Below, one piece after another: positions 24,187 through 32,807 of a stretch of 64,000 nucleotides of DNA. The notes beneath the pieces are model-generated. The model searched no databases. It had not been told where the DNA came from and saw only the letters and a program-made list of their open reading frames with translations. Position 1 is the first letter of the stretch. Every line of letters starts with the position of its first letter. This stretch comes from Bacteroidota bacterium (lineage in GTDB: Bacteria > Bacteroidota > Bacteroidia > 2-12-FULL-35-15), in NCBI GenBank assembly GCA_029237775.1, contig JAQZBR010000002.1, positions 124,001 through 188,000 on the forward strand, given 5' to 3'. The position numbers were made by a program, and so were the translations under genes.

Positions 24187-27100
24187 TTATCGAATAATCA
24201 TGAGATTTCCCTGTTCCTTGTAGTCCTTACCCTTTGCATCGGTTGCGTTAAACAGGTAGAAGTAGGTTCCATCAGGTACTTCAACGCCTGAAGTTGTTCG
24301 TCCATCCCATAATGAATGCACACCATCAAATTCATACATCTTTAAACCCCAGCGATCATAGATCACCACATGAACAGATACTAACCCATGACTGATGATC
24401 TCGAATCCGTCATTCACATTATCTCCGTTAGGAGTGAAGATATTCGGAATAGTAAATGTGATCTCACCATCTGCGAAAATGTCAAGTGACGCAGTGTCGG
24501 TGCAGCCGCTGGTTGCTTCAGTTGCTATAAGGGTGATCACATAGTTCCCATGCGTGTCAAATAGGTAAGAAGAATTAAAATTGTTATCGAAGGCGACACC
24601 ATTGATACTCCACGTGTAATTATCGCTGCCATCCACACCGGTGCTTAAATTAGTGAATACAACATTCAATGGAATGAATCCTGTTGTTGGACTCGCTGTC
24701 GCGGAAGCGATCACATTGTAATTTGAAGCACCTGCAACAGATAGGATACTCACACATCCATTCGGATCAGTGCTGGTAACATAATATGTCGCACTTGTGT
24801 TTGTGGCAAGAACAGGATAAATAAAGCTTGTATCGGCAGCTACAAGGGTTGTTAATGCAGCATCGCTGTACCAGTTGATAGTTCCGGTGCCTGTTGCTGA
24901 CAATGTAAGTGGTACACCGATACAAGTTGTATCTCCGATGACAACAGGTGCATTAGGTGTTTGGTTTACAGTTACAAAGACAGAATCGATATCCGAACAT
25001 CCTGCAGCATTCGACACAGTAACATAATACATTCCGCTGTTGCTGACTGCGGAGGAAGTAACCGTAGGATTTTGTAGCCCTGATGTATATCCTCCCGGGC
25101 CTGTCCAGCTGTATGTTCCGCCTCCCGTAGATTGCAGATCGATAGAGGTTCCGGAACAAATAGTGGTTGCTGTCGCAGATGCGTCAGCAACAGGTAAAGG
25201 GTCAACAGTTACACTCACGGTTGTTGCACTGCTGAAGCAGCTTCCTATTGAAGCAATAACGCTGTACGTTCCGCTTGCAGATAAAGTTGCTCCGATGATG
25301 GTTGGATCCTGAATGCCAGAAATAAATCCGTTCGGGCCTGTCCAGCTGAAAGATGTAGCACCGGCCGATAAGGATGTTAAATTTATATCCTGGCCTTCAC
25401 AAATATTAGCAGCATTCGCTGAAGCTGTCGGAGCAGGGGGAGTAGGGTTAACAACTATTGATACACTCGCTGAATCAATACATCCCGCTGCGTTTGTTAC
25501 AGTTACAATATATAATCCGCTATTGGTTACATCTGCGTTTGCAATCACAGGATTCTGATTTGTTGATGTGTAAGATGAAGGGCCTGTCCATGCATAAGAG
25601 CTTCCACCTGCAGAGTTCAGGCTGATCTGATCTCCTGAACAAATTGTTGTATTTACGGCTGATGCTGAAGCCACTGGGTTAGTGTTCACTGTTACATTCA
25701 CAACTGAAGCTGTGCTCGTACATCCCGAAGCGCTTGCTGTCACACTATAAGCTCCGCTCTGAAGCGTTGAAGCATTTGTTAAACTTGGATTCTGAGTAGT
25801 TGATGTATAACCATTCGGCCCTGTCCAGTTGTAAGCAGTTGCTCCCACAGAAGATGCTGTCAGGTTAATTGTTTGCCCTTCACAAATATTGGCTGCGGTT
25901 GATGAAGCAGTTGGAGTGGGAGGTGTTTGATTTACGGTAACCGAAGTGCTTGCTGTTGATACACATGAATTTGCGTCTGTTACTGTAACGGTATATGTTC
26001 CGCTCATGGCAACTGTTGCAGGGCTGATAACCGGGTTTTGCTGAGAAGATGTGTACGTTGCAGGACCATTCCAGCTGTAAGAAGAACCTCCTGAAGAGAC
26101 AAGTGAAATTGCATCACCACTGCAATATATCGATCCAACCGCGTTTGAAGCACTTGCTATCGGTAACGCATTTACGGTTATTGTAATTAATTGTGGCGGA
26201 CTGGTACATCCGCTCGATGTCACAGTCACCGCATAAGTTCCATCATCAGCAATAGTAGCCGGGTTGATAGTTAAGTTTGAGCTTGTGCTGCTTGAATTCG
26301 GACCTGTCCAGTTAAATGTTGGTGAAGAAGCAGATGAAGTTGCATTTAAAATAATAGATTCCCCTACACACACGTTTGCATCAACTGCTGTTACTGTCGG
26401 AGCAGCCGGTGCTCCCGGGTTTGTGATGCTAAATGGCCCGAATACAGCATCACAGCTGTTTCCGTCCGTAACAGTCAAATTATATACTCCTGCAGGCTGG
26501 TTGTTCAGGTTTGCAGATGAACCAACAACAACATTTGACGAGTTGGTCCATGAATAGCTTAATGTTCCGCTCCCGCTAGCCGCAGCGCCTGTTATAGCAC
26601 CAGTATTAGTTCCGCAATTTGACGGTGTAATGGTTGGTGTTGTGCTAAGTGTTGGGACACTGTTTACATTTACCGTTGCGACCGCTGTATTTGAACATGA
26701 ATTATTATCAGTGCCTGTCACCGTATAACTTGTGGTTCCGGTTGGGTTAACGCTAATTGCATTACCGCTTGCTCCGGTGTTCCAGGAATAAGTGTTTCCG
26801 TTGGTCGCAGTTAATGTAATGCTTTGACCGTTGCAAATAGTTCCGGAATTCACTGTAATGGCAGGTAAGGCATTTACCGTTACGTTAGCAACTGCTGTGT
26901 TTGTGCAGTTATTGGCAGCAGTTCCGGTAACGGTATAGCTTGTTGGTGCAGAAGGAGAAACATTTATCGTATTTACACTATTCGTTCCATTGCTCCAGCT
27001 GTAAGAAGTTGTGGTGACAGCACCGCTAGCTGTTAATACCGCACTTTGTCCGTTACAGATTATTGGAGAATTAACAGTTATGGAAGGCAATGAATTTACT

Positions 27101-30100
27101 GTCACCGTTGCAACCGCTGTGTTTGTGCAGCTATTTGCACCCGTTCCTGTTACTGTATAACTTGTTTGAGTTGTCGGACTGACATTGATCGTATTCGTAT
27201 TGGTTGTTCCTGTGCTCCATGAATAATTCGTTGTAGTTGAAGCTCCGTTCGCGGTTAAAGTCGTTGTTTGTCCAAAACAAACGGAAGGTGAGTTTACAGT
27301 TATTACAGGAAGCGAATTAACTGTAACAGTTGCGACTGCTGTATTGGTGCAGCTATTAGCTCCGGTTCCTGTTACAGTATAACTTGTCAAGGCTGTAGGC
27401 GAAACAGAAATACTGTTTGTGAATACAGATCCATTGCTCCAGGTGTAGCTAATAGGAGAAGCGGCTCCGGAAGAATTTAATGTAGCAGTCTGGCCTGTAC
27501 ATATCGAAGGAGAATTTACTGTAATGTTCGGAAGCGAATTAACGGTAACTGTGGCTACAGCTGTTTTTGTACATCCATTTGCAGCGGCTCCTGTAACTGT
27601 GTAGCTTGTGAGTGATGTTGGTGAAACTGAAATAGTATTCACACTATTTGTTCCGTTACTCCAGGTATAATTTGATGTAGATGAAGCGCCATTAGCCGTG
27701 AGAACTGCCGTTTGGCCGCTGCATATGGATGGCGAATTCACTGTGATATTAGGCAATGCATTTACTGCTACGTTTGCCACCGCAGTATTTGTACAACCAT
27801 TGGCGCCTGTTCCTGTCACAGTATAATTTGTAGCAGACGCAGGCGAAACATTTATTGAATTTGTTCCACTCGTTCCGTTACTCCATGAATAGGATGTTGT
27901 AGTGCCGGCACCACCGGCATTAAGAGTTGCTGTTTGTCCTGCACAGATGCTCGGAGAGTTAACCGTAATAGTCGGCTGCGGTAAAAACGTGACTGTTGCA
28001 GTCCCTGTAGCTACGCATCCCGCAGAGCTGGTTCCGGTAACTGTGTAGGTTGTAGTTGATGTCGGACTAACAGTGATGCTCGAAGTTGTTTGTCCTGTAT
28101 TCCAGGAATAGCTTGAGCCTCCTGTTGCCGAAAGCGTAACACTGGAGTTACCGCAAACGCTAACGGGATTACCTGAGTTAATTGAAACTGTTGGTAATGG
28201 ATTTACGGTAACTGTTTTTGTTAGTGTCTGTTTATATCCGCAAACACCTTCAGCGATACAGGTATAAGTTGTTGTTGTACTAGGTGAATCCGTTATGGTC
28301 TGTGTTGTCTGTCCTCCTGGCAGCCATTCGTAACTCGTTGCACCTGCCGGCCCTGTAAGCGTTACCGGTGATGCGCCAAGACAAATAGATGTTGAGGATG
28401 CAGTAATAGCGGGAAAGGAAACTCCTGAATTGGCAGTGATGGTATAATTACAGATATCACCAGCGAATCCGTCAACCATCAGGTAATAGCTTTGTCCTAT
28501 CGTAAGGCCGTTTGCAGAGATCGTAAAGCCTGTTGAGTTTTCCTCAAAATCAGAAACAGGCGTAAATCCGCAACAGTTTGTGCCTGAGAAGATCTGCATC
28601 TGGATGCCTCCGGAAGGATAGTTTCCAACCCAGCAATTTCCTACTGTCACATTAAGAACTGCTGTTGTTGCCGAAGCTGTAAACCTGATCCAGGAATTGT
28701 TGTTGATGTTTACATCATAAGCAGGAGCACCTGTGCCCCAGGATCCGCCCTGGCCAAAGATCCCACCGGTGTTTGTGCCGTCCGGCTGATCAACACCTGA
28801 TGAATTTTCATTGTTACCGGCCATGTTGCATGGTCGGTCAGCGGTGTATGCAGCACTTGTAGAAGCGCTATAGCCATTGATATCGCAGATGTAAAGTGCG
28901 TTGGCGCAAAGGTCGTTTGTAGGTGATGAAACACACAAACCAAAATTTCCGGATGTAGATCCGTAACCCCAGTAACGAAGATATACAGTAGCTCCGGGAG
29001 TAAGGCCCGTTCCTGCAAGGTAAGGTTTGAAATCATTTGCAGAACCCGGATAATTGTAGTCATCTGAGCAAGTGATCTGTGTCAAGGCACCGCATGTGCC
29101 TGAATATAAGGCCATGACAGCGTCATTCATCCCGTACCCGGGCTGTGGCGTAATGTAAATATTTCCGGATGCAGGAACAGTGATCTTAAACCAAACGTCT
29201 TTTGAGGTTGCAGAAAATCCACCGATGAATGGAGTCGTGCCTCCGCAAGCCGCAGGGGTAGGAGCAGTAGCAGTTGATGCTGTTGCCCCGGTAGTAGTGA
29301 AGTTAAGATAATTACATGCGGATGTTACTGCGGGTAACGCAATTGCTGAGCAGGGCTCGTCATTGGTTGGAACTGCTGTTGGCGTTCCGGTTACACAAAT
29401 ATCAAAAGCGGCTCCGCCAGTTGCAGTATAGTAATCGTAAACCCTCACGAAATAGGTGTTGCCCGGTGTAAGTCCTACTGCATTGATCACTTCATTACCA
29501 TTTGTGAACCCATTATCCATGCAATAAAGGGATGTAAGAGCGGCACATGAGCCTGAATATAGTTGCACGACCGGATCCATGCTGCTTGAAGGATCAACGG
29601 TGACGGTCTGTACGGAGTTTGTAGCTACAAAAGAAAACCAGACATCATCATCTGCAGTTCCTGAACAACCTATTGAAGACTGTGTTGCACCTACGCTGGT
29701 GGATGCAGTATTCACACAGGCAGCATTGACTGTAAGAGCTGTTGCTCCGCTGCAATTGTTGTTTGCAGGAGGCGCAGGCGGTGTTGTAACACAGATCGTA
29801 AATGTAGAGGATCCTGAACCTGCGCTGTAATGGTAAACACGGATGGTGTAGGTAGTCCCTATAGTTAATCCTGTAGCATAAATATTCTCTGTTCCGCCAT
29901 TAAAACCCTGATCCTGGCAGTATAAGGTAGTAAGTGTTGAACATGTTCCTGAGAACATCTGAATCACGGGATCAAAGCTTGCAGAAGCTGTAACAGTGAT
30001 CTGATGGCTTGTTGATGTAGCAACGAATTTATACCATACATCATCATCAGCATTTCCCACACAGCCTGAAATACTTGCAGTAGCGCCCGCTGTAGTTCCT

Positions 30101-30228
30101 GCCACTGGCGTGCAGCCAGCTGTTACACTTAAAGTGGTTGCTGCGGAACAATTATCAGATTGAGCAAATGATGCAGAAGAACACAGAAGGATACCTGTCG
30201 CGAAGACAAGCGTTTTAATAAATTTCAT
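24187..30228 (-). CDS. Giant repeat-rich surface protein with T9SS type B (gliding-associated) C-terminus
   Basis: A 2013-residue exported protein. The signal peptide is residues 1-22. Three related N-terminal beta-sandwich modules (~24-430) share DDVWYKFVAT, SFDPVIQMFSGTCxxLTxLYC and GTTYTIRVY, resembling pre-peptidase C-terminal domains. A fourth variant at ~440-605 contains many cysteines. Then come tandem Ig-like or SprB-like repeats: six ~74-residue units (ITVNSPxIC ... YTVTGTxANxCTNTAVATVTV) and three pairs of alternating units (ANICEGQxINLT and TTICSGDxISLxS). A PKD-like domain precedes the C-terminal ~90 residues, which match the gliding motility-associated type B domain (PNIFTPNGDNVND, VVIYDRWGLKMYEF, WDGRTTSG, PDGTYFYLF). 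The likely role is adhesion or gliding. It follows a small gene by 12 bases. Confidence 0.92.
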   Translation of the reverse strand: MKFIKTLVFATGILLCSSASFAQSDNCSAATTLSVTAGCTPVAGTTAGATASISGCVGNADDDVWYKFVATSTSHQITVTASASFDPVIQMFSGTCSTLTTLYCQDQGFNGGTENIYATGLTIGTTYTIRVYHYSAGSGSSTFTICVTTPPAPPANNNCSGATALTVNAACVNTASTSVGATQSSIGCSGTADDDVWFSFVATNSVQTVTVDPSSSMDPVVQLYSGSCAALTSLYCMDNGFTNGNEVINAVGLTPGNTYFVRVYDYYTATGGAAFDICVTGTPTAVPTNDEPCSAIALPAVTSACNYLNFTTTGATASTATAPTPAACGGTTPFIGGFSATSKDVWFKITVPASGNIYITPQPGYGMNDAVMALYSGTCGALTQITCSDDYNYPGSANDFKPYLAGTGLTPGATVYLRYWGYGSTSGNFGLCVSSPTNDLCANALYICDINGYSASTSAAYTADRPCNMAGNNENSSGVDQPDGTNTGGIFGQGGSWGTGAPAYDVNINNNSWIRFTASATTAVLNVTVGNCWVGNYPSGGIQMQIFSGTNCCGFTPVSDFEENSTGFTISANGLTIGQSYYLMVDGFAGDICNYTITANSGVSFPAITASSTSICLGASPVTLTGPAGATSYEWLPGGQTTQTITDSPSTTTTYTCIAEGVCGYKQTLTKTVTVNPLPTVSINSGNPVSVCGNSSVTLSATGGSSYSWNTGQTTSSITVSPTSTTTYTVTGTSSAGCVATGTATVTFLPQPTITVNSPSICAGQTATLNAGGAGTTTSYSWSNGTSGTNSINVSPASATNYTVTGTGANGCTNTAVANVAVNALPNITVNSPSICSGQTAVLTANGASSTSNYTWSNGTNSVNTISVSPTSLTSYTVTGAAANGCTKTAVATVTVNSLPNITVNSPSICTGQTATLNSSGAASPISYTWSNGSVFTNSISVSPTALTSYTVTGTGANSCTNTAVATVTVNSLPVITVNSPSVCFGQTTTLTANGASTTTNYSWSTGTTNTNTINVSPTTQTSYTVTGTGANSCTNTAVATVTVNSLPSITVNSPIICNGQSAVLTASGAVTTTSYSWSNGTNSVNTINVSPSAPTSYTVTGTAANNCTNTAVANVTVNALPAITVNSGTICNGQSITLTATNGNTYSWNTGASGNAISVNPTGTTSYTVTGTDNNSCSNTAVATVNVNSVPTLSTTPTITPSNCGTNTGAITGAAASGSGTLSYSWTNSSNVVVGSSANLNNQPAGVYNLTVTDGNSCDAVFGPFSITNPGAPAAPTVTAVDANVCVGESIILNATSSASSPTFNWTGPNSSSTSSNLTINPATIADDGTYAVTVTSSGCTSPPQLITITVNALPIASASNAVGSIYCSGDAISLVSSGGSSYSWNGPATYTSSQQNPVISPATVAMSGTYTVTVTDANSCVSTASTSVTVNQTPPTPTASSTAANICEGQTINLTASSVGATAYNWTGPNGYTSTTQNPSLTNASTLQSGAYSVTASASGCTSTASVVNVTVNTNPVASASAVNTTICSGDQISLNSAGGSSYAWTGPSSYTSTNQNPVIANADVTNSGLYIVTVTNAAGCIDSASVSIVVNPTPPAPTASANAANICEGQDINLTSLSAGATSFSWTGPNGFISGIQDPTIIGATLSASGTYSVIASIGSCFSSATTVSVTVDPLPVADASATATTICSGTSIDLQSTGGGTYSWTGPGGYTSGLQNPTVTSSAVSNSGMYYVTVSNAAGCSDIDSVFVTVNQTPNAPVVIGDTTCIGVPLTLSATGTGTINWYSDAALTTLVAADTSFIYPVLATNTSATYYVTSTDPNGCVSILSVAGASNYNVIASATASPTTGFIPLNVVFTNLSTGVDGSDNYTWSINGVAFDNNFNSSYLFDTHGNYVITLIATEATSGCTDTASLDIFADGEITFTIPNIFTPNGDNVNDGFEIISHGLVSVHVVIYDRWGLKMYEFDGVHSLWDGRTTSGVEVPDGTYFYLFNATDAKGKDYKEQGNLMIIR
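24955..26420 (-). repeat. Three tandem copies of a two-module (A-B) Ig-like coding repeat
   Basis: Within the giant gene two module types alternate A-B-A-B-A-B. Type A reads ANxCEGQxINLTxxSxGA and type B reads TICSGDxISLxSxGGSSYxW, both followed by TGPxxYxSxxQNPxI. Each pair is about 490 bp, so growth by duplication of the pair is likely. Limits are approximate. Confidence 0.75.
26660..27980 (-). repeat. Six tandem ~222-bp coding repeats
   Basis: Six units of about 74 residues begin with (P)xITVNSPxIC and end with CTNTAVATVTVN; the most C-terminal unit is slightly shorter. Adjacent copies are close in DNA sequence (for instance the ITVNSP stretches near 27067 and 27289 are 222 bp apart). Unit borders are approximate. 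Confidence 0.8.
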
Positions 30229-30240
30229 CGGAGTAGGATG

Positions 30241-30609
30241 TTAGTTTTCTATTACGGTTTCTTCCTGAGTTAATTCAAGAGGTTGCAGTTGATTCTGGAT
30301 GATCGCATTTTTAAGCGTACGGATATCAAATTCTGTATCGCCCTCCAGGGTTCGTTTCTTTTCCAAGACCACGACAATTATCTGCCCCATTGCTTTTTCG
30401 GCTTTATAGACCGATTTAACCTCGCTAACCCCTTTAAGCATTGAAACATTCCGTTTCAGCTTTTCGATCTGCGAATCGGAAGTCACATTTTCGAATGAGT
30501 AGTAAAAGGTTTTTTTAACATCACCCGGAAGGGCAATTTGCTGAGCTTTTAAAGATCCTGAAATGAGGGAAAAGCAAGCCAATACTATGGAGTAGTATAA
30601 ATGTCTCAT
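30241..30609 (-). CDS. Small secreted protein, ferredoxin-like fold suspected
   Basis: A 122-residue exported protein. The signal peptide is residues 1-22 (LYYSIVLACFSLISGSLKAQ). The mature part KKTFYYSFENVTSDSQIEKLKRNVSMLKGVSEVKSVYKAEKAMGQIIVVV has the beta-alpha-beta pattern of a heavy-metal-associated-like ferredoxin fold. The two metal-binding cysteines of true HMA domains are absent, so it is unlikely to bind copper. It ends in an acidic tail (TQEETVIEN). It is the first gene of a two-gene operon with the giant type B surface protein, 12 bases apart, and shares its promoter. It may assist that protein, but no function is known. Confidence 0.75.
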   Translation of the reverse strand: MRHLYYSIVLACFSLISGSLKAQQIALPGDVKKTFYYSFENVTSDSQIEKLKRNVSMLKGVSEVKSVYKAEKAMGQIIVVVLEKKRTLEGDTEFDIRTLKNAIIQNQLQPLELTQEETVIEN

Positions 30610-30627
30610 GTGGTAAACTGTTTAACA

Positions 30628-30659
30628 CAAAAATATAATAATTTTTGGATATAAAACAA
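30628..30659 (-). promoter_or_regulatory. Promoter for the small-protein / giant surface-protein operon
   Basis: The minus strand reads TTG (30659-30657), a 21-base spacer, then TATTTTTG (30635-30628). This fits TTTG-N17-23-TAnnTTTG with only the first -33 base off. The -7 box ends 18 bases before ATG 30609. Confidence 0.6.
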
Positions 30660-30801
30660 GGTAAAAGGCCTATTAAATAAAAGTTTCCGCTGATCAGTTT
30701 CTTACGATAACCGGTCAAATTATAATATTCAGAACATAAATCCCTATTTTTATATATTCTTTTAAAAGAGTCAGAAGGAGAACAAGGGTTTATTCAGAAT
30801 T

Positions 30802-31527
30802 ATGAGCATTTCAGTCAGGCTTGATGAATTACATGCGAAAGTAAGTTCCAATAAATGGTTTAAATATTTTGCCGTCTTTAACCGTATCGTTTTAGCCGCA
30901 GGCTTTATTCCGTCCGGGCTGACAAAAATTTTTGATGAGCGTTTTACCACCCTGTCGGTAAAACATCCGATGGGCAACTATCTTGAAGCCTTGTATCACA
31001 CCGGATTTTACTATCATTTCATTGGTTATGTGCAGGTCTTAAGCGCAATCCTACTGCTGATACCACGAACAGCAGCCTTGGGCGCATTTATCTATTTTCC
31101 CCTGATCTTAAATATCTGCATCCTGTCTTTAGCACTTGGTTTTGAAGGTTCGCTCGTCACTTCACCGCTAATGGTTCTGTCTAACCTGTATTTGTTATGC
31201 TGGTACTACGATAAATGGAAGTTCCTCTTACCATTTAAGCAGGCATCATTAAGGGTTGAATGTTCGAGCGGGAATAATAAATTTCCTACGGTTTTTTTTC
31301 TCGGTGTTTTCGTTACCATGGCTTTGACTGTTTTTATTGTAACGAATTCTTACGACAAGCCAACCAGGAACACTTTGAAAGATTGTTACAGCGATTGTAA
31401 TGATTCTGACAATTCAAAAGAGTGTTTTACTTTTTGCGACTGTATTCATGAAGATGGTAAGTCTTTCAGCGAATGTTCAGCAGAACTTAGAAACGCAAAA
31501 ACTATAAGGCCTAAAATAGGACAATGA
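30802..31527 (+). CDS. DoxX-like membrane protein with cysteine-rich tail
   Basis: A 241-residue inner-membrane protein. Four hydrophobic segments are visible: ~24-42 (FAVFNRIVLAAGFIPSGLTKI), ~70-88, ~94-114 and ~118-134, followed by a fifth near residue 165 (VFFLGVFVTMALTVFIV). The first four with GFIPSGLTKIFDERF and YVQVLSAILLLIPRTAALGAF fit the DoxX-like superfamily. After the fifth helix comes a ~55-residue tail with seven cysteines (LKDCYSDCNDSDNSKECFTFCDCIHEDGK), unusual for the family and suggestive of disulfides or metal binding. The stop overlaps the next start (ATGA). The function is unknown; some relatives act in thiol stress. Confidence 0.72.
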   Translation: MSISVRLDELHAKVSSNKWFKYFAVFNRIVLAAGFIPSGLTKIFDERFTTLSVKHPMGNYLEALYHTGFYYHFIGYVQVLSAILLLIPRTAALGAFIYFPLILNICILSLALGFEGSLVTSPLMVLSNLYLLCWYYDKWKFLLPFKQASLRVECSSGNNKFPTVFFLGVFVTMALTVFIVTNSYDKPTRNTLKDCYSDCNDSDNSKECFTFCDCIHEDGKSFSECSAELRNAKTIRPKIGQ

Positions 31528-32168
31528 CCCTTTCAACGAAAGCAAAATCAATTTTTACCGAAATTACAACGAAGGAAACACGGCTGGGTGATCTCCGTAA
31601 CATTGCAAAAGAGATCAAAAAAGACCACGCTTTGGCGAAAGAACTATGGTCTACAGCAGAGTTGCTTCCCAGGTTATTAGCGATTCTCATTATAGACAAA
31701 AAAGAACTTCGTCTTGATGGAGTTAATGATCTGATTAATGACATTGAAAGTCATACCTATGATGAAAGGCTTCAGCTTGCAGATTGGCTTATGGCGAACC
31801 AGCTTACGAAGGATAAGAAAACAATTTCTCTTATTGAATCATGGGAAAATGATCCTTCAGCTATCAAACGAAGAATCTTTTGGTATTATCAGGGAAGGTT
31901 AAGATGGGTAGGGCAGACACCTCCGGGGAACACAAATGAATTGCTTTCTGCAATTGAAGAAAAAATTCTGACGGAGGAACCGGAAGTGCAATGGGCAATG
32001 AACTTTACCGCGGGATGGATCGGAGTGTTTGATAAAAAATTCAGAGACAGGTGTATTATGATTGGTAAAAGTTCCGGTCTTTACAAAGATGAAATGGTTA
32101 CTAAGAATTGTACACCAAACTATTTACCTGAGTTTATAAAGATAGAGGCTGGGAAGAGAAGGCTGTAG
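31524..32168 (+). CDS. DNA alkylation repair (AlkD-like, HEAT-like) protein
   Basis: A 214-residue cytosolic protein matching the AlkD DNA alkylation repair family, HEAT-like repeats that remove N3- and N7-alkylated purines by base excision. Visible features are helical pairs from residue ~20 on, WSTAELLPRLLAILIIDKKEL at ~43-63, and YYQGRLRWVGQTPP near 121-134. A closing EVQWAMNFTAGWIGVFDKKFRDRCIMIGKSSGLYKDE near residue 158-194 is typical of the branch. The classical AlkD catalytic Trp/Asp/Arg cannot be assigned confidently. It overlaps the DoxX-like gene by four bases, so the two are co-expressed. Confidence 0.82.
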   Translation: MTLSTKAKSIFTEITTKETRLGDLRNIAKEIKKDHALAKELWSTAELLPRLLAILIIDKKELRLDGVNDLINDIESHTYDERLQLADWLMANQLTKDKKTISLIESWENDPSAIKRRIFWYYQGRLRWVGQTPPGNTNELLSAIEEKILTEEPEVQWAMNFTAGWIGVFDKKFRDRCIMIGKSSGLYKDEMVTKNCTPNYLPEFIKIEAGKRRL

Positions 32169-32204
32169 TTCGGGATTGAGCAAATCAGCTGCTCAGTTAT
32201 TATA

Positions 32205-32236
32205 AAAATAAAAAAGTCCCACATTCCTGCGAGACT
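32205..32236 (-). terminator. Terminator of the HU gene
   Basis: The minus-strand RNA pairs AGUCUCGCA with UGUGGGACU (9 bp with two G-U pairs) around a GGAA loop, followed by a T run. The complementary strand would have two mismatches in the same stem, so it acts mainly on the minus strand. Confidence 0.75.
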
Positions 32237-32260
32237 CTTTTATTCAATTTGTAGTTGAGA

Positions 32261-32536
32261 CTATTTGTTAACAGTTTTTGCTAACTCAGCACCAGCTTTA
32301 AATTTAGCTACTTTTTTAGCAGCAATTTTAATCGCTTTACCAGTTTGTGGGTTACGACCAGTTCTTGCAGCTCTTTTAGAGATAGAGAAAGATCCGAAAC
32401 CTACTAATGCAACGCGGTCACCTTTTTTAAGTGCTTTTGTTGTAGCGTTAACGAATGCATCTAATGCACGCTGTGCATCAGCTTTAGTTAATTTTGTTTC
32501 TGCTGCGATAGCGTCTACTAATTCTGCTTTGTTCAT
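32261..32536 (-). CDS. HU family DNA-binding protein
   Basis: A 91-residue histone-like nucleoid protein that binds and bends DNA as a dimer. [36 protein letters not shown] forms the N-terminal helices. The family signature [22 protein letters not shown] at residues ~46-67 includes the beta-arm with the conserved proline that intercalates into DNA. The final helix ([11 protein letters not shown]) is intact. Length is exactly that of HU-alpha/beta. It stands alone with its own strong promoter and terminator, as expected for a highly expressed gene. Confidence 0.97.
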   Translation of the reverse strand: MNKAELVDAIAAETKLTKADAQRALDAFVNATTKALKKGDRVALVGFGSFSISKRAARTGRNPQTGKAIKIAAKKVAKFKAGAELAKTVNK

Positions 32537-32584
32537 TTTGATTAGTTTTTAAGGGTTAAACATTAATTATTACTTGAACAGGAG

Positions 32585-32614
32585 CAAAATTACTCGGATT
32601 CACACACAATGCAA
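32585..32614 (-). promoter_or_regulatory. Promoter of the HU gene
   Basis: The minus strand reads TTG (32614-32612), a 19-base spacer, and TAATTTTG (32592-32585). The -7 box is an exact TAnnTTTG match and the spacing is ideal. The leader before ATG 32536 would be about 45 bases. Confidence 0.72.
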
Positions 32615-32807
32615 GGGACAGGGCGAAAAAAATGCGATATTGTTGATAAATCGCCATATTGTTAATAACTACGTCTGAAAGGGCAGCTATGCTTATGTTT
32701 CAGGAAAAGGGTCTTTTGAACCAATATTTACAGTAGTATTCCAGGCCTTTAAGCCCCTGCAGCGTATGGTATGAGAGGGAACTGGGTTTTCTTTTGTCAG
32801 CCTTGAT

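Noticed and set aside
24953-26557. Several long frames within the giant repeat gene, on both strands
   Set aside because: All overlap a continuous, domain-rich minus-strand frame and have no coherent protein features.
26660-27980. CRISPR-like array
   Set aside because: The periodicity is 222 bp, the repeats are coding in one frame, and there are no unique spacers of similar length or cas genes.
24187-30609. New contact-dependent or defence toxin system
   Set aside because: The C-terminus is a T9SS type B sorting domain, no toxin or immunity gene follows, and the small upstream gene has no immunity-like features.
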